Source: Cohnella mopanensis (GTDB lineage Bacteria; Bacillota; Bacilli; Paenibacillales; Paenibacillaceae). From it: 64,000 nucleotides of DNA. The stretch is from assembly GCF_022352055.1 (NCBI RefSeq), contig NZ_JAKRWM010000001.1, positions 124,001-188,000 on the forward strand. Direction: 5' to 3'. This document shows, one piece after another, positions 1-7,784 of the stretch. Position 1 is the stretch's first letter. Each line of letters starts with the position of its first letter. The translations under genes and the position numbers were made by a program. The notes under the pieces were generated by a model. The model saw only the letters and a list, made by a program, of their open reading frames with translations, was not told where the DNA came from and did not search any database.

Positions 1-1
1 C

Positions 2-928
2 AATTTGAACGATTTCACGATCGCGACATGGGTGAAAGTGAATAGTCTAAGCGATTGGGCACGCATATTCGATTTTGGCACAAGCACAAGTAAGTACATG
101 TTCCTCACGCCGCGTGCGGGGGGTGCAGGCCTCCGGTTCGCGATAACGACGGGAGGCAACGGAGCGGAGCAAGTACTGAATGCGCCCGTTTTGCCAACCG
201 GAGTGTGGAAACACGTCGCGGTCACTCTCTCCGGTACTACCGGAAGATTGTACGTCGACGGCGCGCAAGTAGCCAGCAATACGAGCATGACGCTGAAGCC
301 TTCTAGTTTAGGAAGCACCAATCTCAACTATATCGGAAAGTCCCAATACAGCGATCCGTACTTGAACGGTTTAATAGACGATTTCCGAATCTATAGCAGG
401 GCGTTAAGCGCTGCGGAAGTCGGCACTTTGTTTAGCGGAAGTACGACTAGCCGGACTTCGTCCGACATTTCTTCCCTAGGCATTGCCTCGACATCGTCCG
501 ACATTGCTCCCCTAGGCACAGCCTCGACTTCATTCGTCTCAAACGGGGAAAGCTTGACTGGACTGAACGACGGTTATACGCCTACAAGTTCTAACGATCG
601 CTTGCATTCCGTATACGGGAATCGGGACAATCCAAATACGACACAATGGGTGCAGTATGATTTCGCACAAGATCACACGGTATCCAGCATTGAAGTATAT
701 TGGTTCGATGACGATCAAGGAATCGGTCTTCCGGATTCGTATTCGATCCAATACTGGAACGGAACGGATTGGGTTAACGTCGATTCGCCGACAGGGCTTG
801 GACTGCTCGCTAATCAGTACAATACGACTACATTTACGCCGGTATTGACGAACAAGATTCGTTTGAATGTAACCGCCAAGGCGGCCACTTCGACAGGAAT
901 CGAATCTTGGAAAGTAAACGGAGTTTAA
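2..928 (+). CDS. C-terminal part of secreted LamG / discoidin-like carbohydrate-binding protein (5' partial)
   Basis: The reading frame is already open at the first bases, so only the C-terminal ~308 residues are present. Residues ~1-145 form a LamG/concanavalin-like sandwich (motifs FTIATWVKV, WKHVAVT, LYVDG, GLIDDFRIYSRALS). A Ser/Thr-rich linker follows, containing a 12-residue duplication from a 36-bp repeat. Residues ~175-307 (WVQYDFAQ, SSIEVYWFDDD, DSYSIQYWNG) resemble the discoidin-like domain that ends GH127-type arabinofuranosidases and related glycosidases. These are non-catalytic sugar-binding modules, so the enzyme, if there is one, lies upstream of the window. Extracellular location is inferred from the domain types. 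A rho-independent terminator follows. Confidence 0.8.
   Translation, partial: NLNDFTIATWVKVNSLSDWARIFDFGTSTSKYMFLTPRAGGAGLRFAITTGGNGAEQVLNAPVLPTGVWKHVAVTLSGTTGRLYVDGAQVASNTSMTLKPSSLGSTNLNYIGKSQYSDPYLNGLIDDFRIYSRALSAAEVGTLFSGSTTSRTSSDISSLGIASTSSDIAPLGTASTSFVSNGESLTGLNDGYTPTSSNDRLHSVYGNRDNPNTTQWVQYDFAQDHTVSSIEVYWFDDDQGIGLPDSYSIQYWNGTDWVNVDSPTGLGLLANQYNTTTFTPVLTNKIRLNVTAKAATSTGIESWKVNGV
458..529 (+). repeat. 36-bp in-frame tandem duplication in the linker
   Basis: Two 36-bp copies start at 458 and 494 and differ at a few bases. Each encodes the 12-residue unit beginning SSDI that ends in a Leu-Gly-(Ile/Thr)-Ala-Ser-Thr run. It lengthens the Ser/Thr linker between the two binding domains. Confidence 0.7.
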
Positions 929-965
929 GAGGTTAAGCCTAATCATTAGCTAAATTCGTTTTCAA

Positions 966-1004
966 GCCACCCCTTCGGCTATTTATGCCGTTGGGGTGGC
1001 TTTC
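966..1004 (+). terminator. Rho-independent terminator after the LamG protein gene
   Basis: An 8-bp GCCACCCC/GGGGTGGC stem with an inner CGGC/GCCG pair is followed by a short T run. It sits 38 bp after the stop codon. Confidence 0.8.
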
Positions 1005-1128
1005 TCATGGGGCTTGCTGACTGTTCGAATGGAAGAATACATCCGAGGGAGACGTTGTCGAATCCTGTGTAACCCTTTACAATGGAAATACCGACATTAA
1101 GATATTGCTATACGAGGAGTTGAGAGTC

Positions 1129-1935
1129 ATGGTTGATAATCATAGAGAATGGATTCGGTTATGGCAGGATGGTGCACCAGGGGCACTTGGGAGCGGGGAA
1201 GAGGATATTCCCGCTATTAAGGCTTTTTTAGCGGGCGAAACAGGGAGAGGGGCCGTCATCGTCGTTCCCGGCGGCGGTTATGGGATGCGTGCCGATCATG
1301 AAGGAGATCCGATTGCCTTATGGTTGAATAGCATAGGGATTCATGCTTTCGTATTGCGATACCGAGTAGCGCCTTATCAATATCCTTGCGCATTGAAAGA
1401 TGTGCAACGGGCTGTTCGTCATGTCAGGCACCACTCAACCGAATGGGGAATCAACGCCAACAAGATCGGCGTGCTCGGTTTTTCCGCGGGAGGACATTTG
1501 ACGGCATCGATCGGTACGATGTACGATTCCGGCAATCCGTCCGCCGCAGATCCGATCGAGCGGCAATCCTGCCGACCGGACGCCATCGTTCCGTGTTATC
1601 CGGTCATTACGATGAAGGAACCCTATACGCATGGAGGTTCGGCTTTGAATCTATTAGGAGCTAATCCCGACCCTGCTTTGATAGAGTCGCTTAGCTGCGA
1701 GAGCCAAGTGACGCCGGACACGCCTCCGACGTTCCTATGGCACACGGCGGACGATGGAGCCGTTCCCGTCGAGAACGCGCTATTCTTTGCTTCCGCTCTT
1801 AGCAAGAACAAAGTTCCATTCGAATTGCATATTTACGAGAAAGGGAGACATGGCCTTGGCTTAGCCGATGATGACTCTCATGTTGCTTCCTGGAGTAAGC
1901 TATGCGGAACTTGGCTACAACGGCAGCAATTCTAA
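1129..1935 (+). CDS. Alpha/beta-hydrolase esterase (BD-FAE / acetyl-xylan esterase-like)
   Basis: A 268-residue alpha/beta hydrolase. An oxyanion-hole-type VVPGGGYGM segment (residues ~43-52) is followed by the nucleophile elbow GFSAGG (Ser ~119), the Asp of HTADDGAVPVEN and the His of GRHGLGLA, giving a complete Ser-Asp-His triad. The pattern fits the BD-FAE-like esterases that remove acetyl or feruloyl groups from plant polysaccharides. No signal peptide is visible, so a cytoplasmic role on imported oligosaccharides is likely. ATG 1129 is preferred over the upstream TTG at 1105 because GAGGAG lies 9 bp before it. Substrate is not determined by the sequence. Confidence 0.88.
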   Translation: MVDNHREWIRLWQDGAPGALGSGEEDIPAIKAFLAGETGRGAVIVVPGGGYGMRADHEGDPIALWLNSIGIHAFVLRYRVAPYQYPCALKDVQRAVRHVRHHSTEWGINANKIGVLGFSAGGHLTASIGTMYDSGNPSAADPIERQSCRPDAIVPCYPVITMKEPYTHGGSALNLLGANPDPALIESLSCESQVTPDTPPTFLWHTADDGAVPVENALFFASALSKNKVPFELHIYEKGRHGLGLADDDSHVASWSKLCGTWLQRQQF

Positions 1936-1955
1936 GATAGGATAGGAGCTTTCCT

Positions 1956-3368
1956 ATGCTTTTTGTTTGGATAGCCTTATGGGCGGTCGCGCTTATATTG
2001 TGGCTGGCCGATCCTCGTTCCCCCGTGAATCGCTGGCTGAGCGCGGTTGCGGTATTCGGGGGGGCGGGGGCGCTCGCCGAAACGTTGGATAACGTGTTTA
2101 TTCCTTACATCCATGCCAATCATCCTCACCAGAAGGTAGAGGATGCGTTGTACTTCCTTCAGGCAGGATCGTCTTTAGGTACGTATTACGGACTTCCCTA
2201 TTCGTATTTACTGTTCGCTAGGGCTTATCACCCTAATAATCTATCCAGGAACGTACAACGGGCGCTTGATCTTATTTTGCTCTTACCGATAGTGCTTTGC
2301 GTTATTTTCACGCCGCCTTACAACACTTACGAACCGGTCTCTCATTCGATCATCGTATGGTGGGCCGTTCCTTATTTTCTTATCGGAACGTATATCGTCT
2401 TATCCAAGAAATCCAGACCGATATCGCTGGCCCATTCCCATTGGATGATCTGCTTAGCCGTGTTGCCGCCGGTACTCTTCGCCATGATTATGAGTTATGT
2501 TCTACCGAGCTTCGGCATCTTGAAAATGTGGAGATTCAATACTTGGATCGTCGCGATTGCGATAGCGGTTTTCTTGATCGGCTTGTTCACTTACGGATTT
2601 ATGGGATTGAGGATATTCATAGATCGGCGCAGGCTCGATTCGACCCTAAGGGCGGTCACTTCCGGTACGGCCATTCTCCATCATGCGATCAAGAACGACG
2701 TGGGGAAAATGCGTTTGTTTACCGAGAAAATGAAAGCCTATGCCGAGACGACTAACCAGCCGGAGCTACTGGAAGACATTCGTGTCGTTCAGAACGCTTC
2801 CCACCACATTCAGGACATGATCTCGCGGGTACACCGTCGCACGGAAGATCTGGAGATTCAGCCTAGAGAAGTGGAATTAATTGCACTCATACGGGAGACG
2901 ATTAAACCGCACGAGCCGTCTTTAGGAAACATCAAGCTTAGCTTAACGGTAGCTGACAACTGGAGATGCATGGTAGATCCGGCTCAAGTCGGGGAAGCTC
3001 TTAACAATTTGATCTCCAACGCCATCGATGCCATGAACGGGGTAGGACACTTGTTCATCGCCGTGCGTGAAGGGAAAAAAGAGTTGACCGTAGAAGTTCG
3101 CGATACCGGCCCTGGAATGGATAAGGCGCAAGCGGCTAAAGTTCTTGAGCCCTTCTACACGACCAAGTCGAATAAAGAAGCTAACTTCGGACTCGGCTTG
3201 CCCTATGCTTATTATGTGATGCGCAAGCACGGCGGATCGTTGCTTATCCGCAGCAGGCCCGGCGTCGGCACTCGCATATACTTGATTTTTCCGAAGAAGA
3301 GCGTAGGAGCGGTAAAGCTATTAATGCCGGATAGCGCGGTTGCCGAAAGGGGAGTTAATCTTGAGTAA
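1956..3368 (+). CDS. Membrane sensor histidine kinase
   Basis: 470 residues. The N-terminal ~220 contain about six to seven hydrophobic helices with no clear extracellular domain. A dimerisation/phosphoacceptor segment follows, with HHAIKND around residue 246 offering the likely phospho-His. The HATPase domain has the N box NNLISNAIDAM, the G1 box DTGPGMD and the G2 box GLGLPYAYYV. The C-terminal stop overlaps the next gene's start, so the pair is translated together as a two-component system. The membrane sensor may read a hydrophobic or membrane signal; the ligand is unknown. The gene follows the esterase by only 20 bp and may share its transcript. Confidence 0.92.
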   Translation: MLFVWIALWAVALILWLADPRSPVNRWLSAVAVFGGAGALAETLDNVFIPYIHANHPHQKVEDALYFLQAGSSLGTYYGLPYSYLLFARAYHPNNLSRNVQRALDLILLLPIVLCVIFTPPYNTYEPVSHSIIVWWAVPYFLIGTYIVLSKKSRPISLAHSHWMICLAVLPPVLFAMIMSYVLPSFGILKMWRFNTWIVAIAIAVFLIGLFTYGFMGLRIFIDRRRLDSTLRAVTSGTAILHHAIKNDVGKMRLFTEKMKAYAETTNQPELLEDIRVVQNASHHIQDMISRVHRRTEDLEIQPREVELIALIRETIKPHEPSLGNIKLSLTVADNWRCMVDPAQVGEALNNLISNAIDAMNGVGHLFIAVREGKKELTVEVRDTGPGMDKAQAAKVLEPFYTTKSNKEANFGLGLPYAYYVMRKHGGSLLIRSRPGVGTRIYLIFPKKSVGAVKLLMPDSAVAERGVNLE

Positions 3369-4026
3369 CGTCAAAGTATGGATCGTCGAGGATGACAAAG
3401 ATTGGCTTCGCGGCTTGCGCGCCTATTTGGGTACGCACAAGGACATCGAGGTTACGTATACGGCGGACAATCCGAATGACGTGAGGCAAACTTTATCCGG
3501 GGAATCGATAACGGATGCGGCCGATGTCGTGTTAATGGATATTATGCTGGACGGTGTGCCGGTCGGAATAACTTTAGCGGAAGAAGTGACGATGGCAACC
3601 GGCGCGCGGGTGATCATGCTCACGTCGATGGAGGAGAAGGAGCTGATTTTCCGTTCTTTCCAAGCTGGGGCGATTGACTATCAAATCAAATCGGAGTACG
3701 AATCGTTACCGGCAGCCATCTTGGCCGCAGCGCGGCGCGAAGCGCCGATCAGTTCGCTAGCCGCGGAACAGATGCGCGAGGAGTTTCGCCGGTTAAAGCG
3801 GATGGAGCGGGAATTCGAGGTTAAGAAAATGCAGGACTTGATCACCCCTTCCGAGCTAGAGCTGCTTAAGCTCATAGATAAAGGCTACACACAAACTGAA
3901 ATCGCGAACCGACTCGTCGTCTCCATCCGCACCGTCAAAAACCACATCAACCACATCCTCAAGAAACTAGGCTCCAAAGGCTCTAAAGAAGCGGCGGAAG
4001 AAGCGAAAGATAAAGGCTTGTTCTAG
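3361..4026 (+). CDS. Response regulator, receiver plus LuxR-type HTH
   Basis: 221 residues. The receiver shows the acidic pair EDD near residue 10, the phosphoacceptor Asp in VVLMDIMLD and the conserved Lys in DYQIKSEYES. The linker is charged and probably helical. The C-terminal HTH (ITPSELELLKLIDKGYTQTE, then TVKNHINHILKKLG) is LuxR/GerE-like. TTG 3361 is chosen because AAAGGGGAG lies 7 bp upstream; it overlaps the kinase stop by 8 bp. An earlier TTG at 3340 has no ribosome site. Partner of the upstream kinase. A 51-bp repeat array begins 57 bp after the stop. Confidence 0.92.
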   Translation: MSNVKVWIVEDDKDWLRGLRAYLGTHKDIEVTYTADNPNDVRQTLSGESITDAADVVLMDIMLDGVPVGITLAEEVTMATGARVIMLTSMEEKELIFRSFQAGAIDYQIKSEYESLPAAILAAARREAPISSLAAEQMREEFRRLKRMEREFEVKKMQDLITPSELELLKLIDKGYTQTEIANRLVVSIRTVKNHINHILKKLGSKGSKEAAEEAKDKGLF

Positions 4027-4083
4027 ACTGCCGTATAAACGAGTAACCTCATTGCCGCATACCCGTGATTCCCCACTCTGAGC

Positions 4084-4644
4084 GATTTAAAGCGGCAGAG
4101 CCGCTCTAAATCCGCGAAAGCCACCGCATTGTGTGATTTAAAGCGGCACAGCCGCGTTAAATAGTCGTAAGCCTCCATTTTGTGTGATTTAAAGCGGCAG
4201 AGCCGCTCTAAATCCGCGAAAGCCACCGCATTGTGTGATTTAAAGCGGCACAGCCGCGTTAAATAGTCGTAAGCCTCCATTTTGTGTGATTTAAAGCGGC
4301 AGAGCCGCTCTAAATCCGCGAAAGCTACCGCATTGTTTGATTTAAAGCGGTGGAGCCGCGTTAAAAGGTCGAAAGTCTCTGCTTTGTGCGATTTAAAGCG
4401 GCCGAGTCGCTCTAAATCCGCGAAAGCCACCGCATTGTGTGATTTAAAGCGGTGGAGCCGCGAATAAAGGCCGAAAGTCTCTGCTTTGTGCGATTTAAAG
4501 CGGCCGAGTCGCTCTAAATCCGCGAAAGCCACCGCATTGTGTGATTTAAAGCGGTGGAGCCACGTTAAAAGGTCGAAAACCACAAAGTTATGTGATTTAA
4601 AGCGGCCAATCCGCTCTAAAGCCGCTCTAAAGCCGCTCTAAAGC
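4084..4644. repeat. Tandem array 1: eleven 51-bp palindrome-cored units
   Basis: The motif GATTTAAAGCGG starts at 4084, 4135, 4186, 4237, 4288, 4339, 4390, 4441, 4492, 4543 and 4594, always exactly 51 bp apart. Each unit holds a hairpin of the TTTAAAGCGGC / GCCGCTCTAAA type with a 3-nt loop. Two unit types alternate strictly, giving a 102-bp dimer. The right end decays into three 11-bp GCCGCTCTAAA repeats (about 4610-4643). Because 51 is divisible by 3, both strands stay open and simulate 17-residue-repeat proteins; I regard those as non-coding. Confidence 0.93.
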
Positions 4645-4717
4645 CACGAAATGCCCCGCCACTCCTCTACTCATTCATTCATCGATTTCAAATCCGGTTG
4701 ATCTTGCTTAAACAAGG

Positions 4718-4745
4718 GTACCATATAAAGTTGGTACTTTTTTAT
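4718..4745 (+). terminator. Possible weak terminator upstream of the YwaF-like gene
   Basis: A 6-bp GTACCA/TGGTAC stem with an 8-nt loop is followed by TTTTTTATTT. The stem is short, so this is tentative. Nothing else is evident between the array and the next gene. Confidence 0.4.
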
Positions 4746-4810
4746 TTGCGCCGATTTTCTAAAATGAAGGTGCGAGCAGGTAATCTCACAAGCGGAAAAG
4801 AGGAACGGAA

Positions 4811-5548
4811 TTGACATTCGAACCCTTCTCATTAGCTCATGGACTTGGGCTGGCAATGGCATCGGCGATCGTGATCGGATTCATCATCTTCCGCAAGCGC
4901 TTGCGGTCGAAGAGGGCTAATCGCAACGCCAGATACGCGTTGGTCGCCGTGCTCGTCGGCTGCGAGTTATCGCTGCAATTCTGGTACGGGCTAACCGACA
5001 ACTGGGGATTGTACTCTCTCCCGTTTCAGTTATGCAGCATCATGATGTGGTTATCTGCGCTATTGCTGCTTACCCGGAATCGCAAATTATATGAAATTAC
5101 GTTTTTTCTCGGGATCATGGGAGCGATGCAGGCGTTGCTGACCCCTAATCTGGATGCGACTTATCCGGAATTCCGTTATTTTCACTTCTTCATCGCTCAT
5201 GGGGCGATCATCGGTTCAAGCGTTTTTCTAACCGTTATTGAAGGCTATCGTCCAACCGTCTCATCCGTATTTCGGGCTATCGGTTGGCTGCATGTTCTGG
5301 CCATTCCTGCCGCGATCACGAATAGTGTGGCGGGCACTAATTTTATGTTCCTCGCCCGCAAACCGGATACGGCTTCGTTGCTAGACTTGCTTGCTCCGTG
5401 GCCGTGGTATTTACTCCAACTAGAACTCGTTGCGCTCCTTTTATGCTTTTCTTTGCTCGGCTTAGTGAAAGTTCTTGATCGCTGGTTGCTAGTCGATGGT
5501 AATAGCAATTCCGGTTCCGATTGTCCCCAACCCAGATCAAATTCGTAG
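4811..5548 (+). CDS. TIGR02206/YwaF-family integral membrane protein
   Basis: 245 residues with about seven hydrophobic helices. Family hallmarks visible are LPFQLCSIMMW, LGIMGAMQALLTPNLDATYP, FRYFHFFIAHGAII, GTNFMFLARKP and LLDLLAPWPWYLL, the pattern of YwaF (TIGR02206) proteins. Their biochemical role is not established. The start is TTG 4811, with GAGGAACGG about 5 bp upstream; no ATG in this frame fits. The stop at 5546-5548 overlaps the AGGAGG ribosome site of the next small ORF. Confidence 0.85.
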   Translation: MTFEPFSLAHGLGLAMASAIVIGFIIFRKRLRSKRANRNARYALVAVLVGCELSLQFWYGLTDNWGLYSLPFQLCSIMMWLSALLLLTRNRKLYEITFFLGIMGAMQALLTPNLDATYPEFRYFHFFIAHGAIIGSSVFLTVIEGYRPTVSSVFRAIGWLHVLAIPAAITNSVAGTNFMFLARKPDTASLLDLLAPWPWYLLQLELVALLLCFSLLGLVKVLDRWLLVDGNSNSGSDCPQPRSNS

Positions 5549-5563
5549 GAGGCTGATCGCAAA

Positions 5564-5734
5564 ATGCAATCCACCATTCGTAAACATTGGACATCGCTTC
5601 TAGGCGTAATGTTTATTTTGGCGGCATTTATCACGTTTTTCAAATATTCCATAGAGCAAGGCTGGGTAACGGATTGCATGAAAATCGGCTTAGGCTTGCT
5701 TAGCGGCTCGGGTATTAGCGTTGCGGACCTGTGA
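5564..5734 (+). CDS. 56-residue membrane peptide resembling a DUF2339 fragment
   Basis: A small ORF with a perfect AGGAGG (5547-5552) 11 bp before ATG 5564. It encodes one hydrophobic helix (SLLGVMFILAAFITFF) followed by KYSIEQGWVTDCMKIGLGLL. The order hydrophobic helix, K-Y-x(3)-x-G-W, then K/R-x-G-x-G-L resembles the first repeat of DUF2339 multi-helix membrane proteins, so this may be a truncated relic or a stand-alone mini-protein. The stop codon lies inside the TGTGA half of the regulatory site at 5730-5745. Not long enough for certainty. Confidence 0.5.
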   Translation: MQSTIRKHWTSLLGVMFILAAFITFFKYSIEQGWVTDCMKIGLGLLSGSGISVADL

Positions 5735-5745
5735 CGAATATCACA
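5730..5745. promoter_or_regulatory. CRP/FNR- or Rex-type operator before the formate transporter/LDH operon
   Basis: TGTGACGAATATCACA is a perfect TGTGA-N6-TCACA inverted repeat. It is centred about 27 bp upstream of TATGAT (5762-5767), a plausible -10, so it overlaps the -35 zone as in FNR class II activation. Rex sites share the same outer arms but prefer A and T next to them, which are absent here, so FNR/CRP fits better. The downstream genes (formate channel, lactate dehydrogenase) are typical anaerobic targets. Confidence 0.6.
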
Positions 5746-5823
5746 TTGTTTAAATCCTCAATATGATACAGTCAAAACATCAAATCCATCTCAACCAAGA
5801 GACAATGCCGAGGGGGAGTGAAT

Positions 5824-6603
5824 GTGGAGACAGAAGCGCTACAGAAAGTCGAACAGTTGGCTTTAAAGAAAGTAAAAGTATATAAGCATAGCCGAATGCG
5901 TTACCTCGCGCGCTCCATGTTAGCTAGCATGTTCATCGGTTTTGGGGTTATCGTCGCTTTCAAGACAGGGAGTTTCTTCTATTCGGAGCATTCTCCGCTT
6001 ACTTATCCGATGGCGGCCCTTACGTTCGGTGCGGCAATTATCCTAATCTCTTACGGCGGCGGAGACTTGTTTACCGGAGATACTTTTTATTACACCTATG
6101 CTGCGTTACGCAAAAAAATAAGAGCCGGGACAGCAGCGAATCTATGGGTATGGAGTTATGCGGGGAATGTATTGGGAGCCGCGGTATTTGCCTTTCTGAT
6201 CTATACGACCGGTCTCTTCGACGATTCGTCCGTAAACGGATTTCTGCTCAGCGTAGTAGAGAAGAAGATGCACACGCCGACGATGGAACTGTTTTTCCGG
6301 GGCATTCTGTGTAACTGGCTCGTCTGTCTGGCCTTCTTCATTCCGATGTCCATGAAGAGCGACGGAGCCAAGATGTTCGCTATGATGCTGTTCGTGTTCT
6401 GCTTCTTCATATCCGGATATGAGCATAGCATCGCCAACATGTGCACGTTCGCGATCGCACTCGTGCTTAACCATCCTGGAACGATATCTTTTGCGGGGGT
6501 CATGCACAATTTGATTCCGGTTACGCTAGGTAACTTGATTGGCGGCGGACTGCTAATGGGTTATATGTATTATTATGTGAATAAGCCTTTTATGGAAGAT
6601 TAG
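5824..6603 (+). CDS. Formate/nitrite transporter family channel
   Basis: 259 residues with six transmembrane helices. The FNT signatures are clear: GGGDLFTGDTFYYTYAALRK, the central NWLVCLAFF segment, SGYEHSIANMCTF with the conserved pore His, and GNLIGGGLLMGYMYYY. FNT proteins are pentameric channels for formate, nitrite or lactate. GTG 5824 is preferred to GTG 5818 because AGGGGGAG ends at 5817. The gene is followed 20 bp later by L-lactate dehydrogenase, so export of a fermentation acid (formate or lactate) is the likely role. An FNR-type site upstream suggests induction without oxygen. Confidence 0.93.
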   Translation: METEALQKVEQLALKKVKVYKHSRMRYLARSMLASMFIGFGVIVAFKTGSFFYSEHSPLTYPMAALTFGAAIILISYGGGDLFTGDTFYYTYAALRKKIRAGTAANLWVWSYAGNVLGAAVFAFLIYTTGLFDDSSVNGFLLSVVEKKMHTPTMELFFRGILCNWLVCLAFFIPMSMKSDGAKMFAMMLFVFCFFISGYEHSIANMCTFAIALVLNHPGTISFAGVMHNLIPVTLGNLIGGGLLMGYMYYYVNKPFMED

Positions 6604-6623
6604 ATGCTGGGAGAGTGTAGATA

Positions 6624-7538
6624 ATGGCTAACAAAACGAGAATTGTCATCATCGGAGCAGGTGCGGTAGGTTCGACTACAGCCTATACGTTGTTACTGCG
6701 TAACCGGGTAGATGAGCTGGTGCTCATTGACGCGAACCATAAGAAAGCCGTTGGCGACGCGTTGGATATGAACCACGGCATGCCGTTCCTAGGCGGAGCT
6801 AAGCTGTGGGCAGGTACATACGAGGATTGCAAGGAAGCGGATATTATCGTCATCACGGCGGGGGCAGCGCAAAGAGAGGGAGAGACGCGCGTCGATCTTC
6901 TGAAGCGAAACGTGGCGATTTTCGATAGCATCATTACCGAGGTTCTGAAGTATAACTCGCATGGCATCTTGTTGATCGCGTCGAATCCGGTCGATATTAT
7001 GAGTTATTTTTCTTGGAGAAAATCGCAATGGCCGGTTAATCGGATCATCGGTTCGGGAACATTGCTGGATAGCGCCCGTTTCCGTTATTTGATCGGAGAT
7101 AAGTTGGCTATCGATCCGCGCAGCGTGCATGCCCATATCGTTGGAGAGCATGGCGATTCGGAGTTGCCGATCTGGAGCCTTGCCAACGTGGCGGGATCCC
7201 AGTTGCAATTAGACGAAGAAGACAAGGAAGAAATCTTCACGAACACTCGCGACGCGGCCTATCAGATCATTAGCGCCAAAGGAGCGACCTATTACGCGAT
7301 CGCCCTGGCGTTAGACCGGATTTGCACGGCGATCCTTCGGGACGAAGGGGCGGTTCTGAACGTATCGACCTTACTTCAGGACTATCATGGGATATCGGAT
7401 GTCTTCTTGGGAGTTCCGTGCGTCGTCGACAGGCATGGAGTGAGGGAAGTGCTGCCTATCCAGTTGACGGATGAGGAGCGGAGTCTCCTTCATCGTTCCG
7501 CCGATAAGCTCAAGGGCTTGATCGAATCGATTTCATAG
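6624..7538 (+). CDS. ldh: L-lactate dehydrogenase
   Basis: 304 residues; NAD-dependent reduction of pyruvate to L-lactate in the cytoplasm. The Rossmann fold begins IIGAGAVGS. The Gln of GAAQREGETR is the residue that favours pyruvate over oxaloacetate, and the same segment carries the loop Arg. LLDSARFR and the catalytic His of IVGEHGDSE follow. Length is normal. ATG 6624 has GGGAGAG 8 bp upstream. It is the second gene of the operon with the FNT channel and ends in a strong terminator, so the pair is probably a fermentation unit that regenerates NAD and exports acid. Confidence 0.95.
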   Translation: MANKTRIVIIGAGAVGSTTAYTLLLRNRVDELVLIDANHKKAVGDALDMNHGMPFLGGAKLWAGTYEDCKEADIIVITAGAAQREGETRVDLLKRNVAIFDSIITEVLKYNSHGILLIASNPVDIMSYFSWRKSQWPVNRIIGSGTLLDSARFRYLIGDKLAIDPRSVHAHIVGEHGDSELPIWSLANVAGSQLQLDEEDKEEIFTNTRDAAYQIISAKGATYYAIALALDRICTAILRDEGAVLNVSTLLQDYHGISDVFLGVPCVVDRHGVREVLPIQLTDEERSLLHRSADKLKGLIESIS

Positions 7539-7553
7539 AAATATAACTAGTCG

Positions 7554-7592
7554 CCGCCTGAGAGAGGGAAATCCCTTTTTCGGGCGGTTTTT
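7554..7592 (+). terminator. Rho-independent terminator after ldh
   Basis: CCGCC...GGCGG outer stem with inner GAGGGA/TCCCTTTT pairing, then a T run (7588-7592). Confidence 0.85.
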
Positions 7593-7784
7593 GATATTTT
7601 CTGGCTAACCGGACTTTTCGGGCTGGTCTGTTTTATTGGCGTCTAGCGCACAGCTCGTTACTCTTGGCTTTCATTCCGAAAGCAATAACTTAAAGTTTCT
7701 ATAAAGGGTGAAGGAATTTAGGTAAAAATGTAGAAAATTGTTAAAAGATTAAATTGAGAGTTCATTGTCGAAGGAGCGAAGGGG

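Noticed and set aside
539..946. Minus-strand ORF of 135 codons
   Set aside because: Lies antisense within the LamG/discoidin-like gene, with no ribosome site and low-complexity residues; a shadow frame.
4023..4583. 186-residue minus-strand protein with 17-residue repeats (also 12514-12717 and 41923-42396)
   Set aside because: Open only because 51 is a multiple of 3; frames exist on both strands, have no ribosome sites and differ completely between arrays.
4084..4644. CRISPR array
   Set aside because: Units are tandem copies including the parts that would be spacers, and no cas genes are nearby. A CRISPR needs unique spacers. The same applies to 12361-12748 and 42148-42516.
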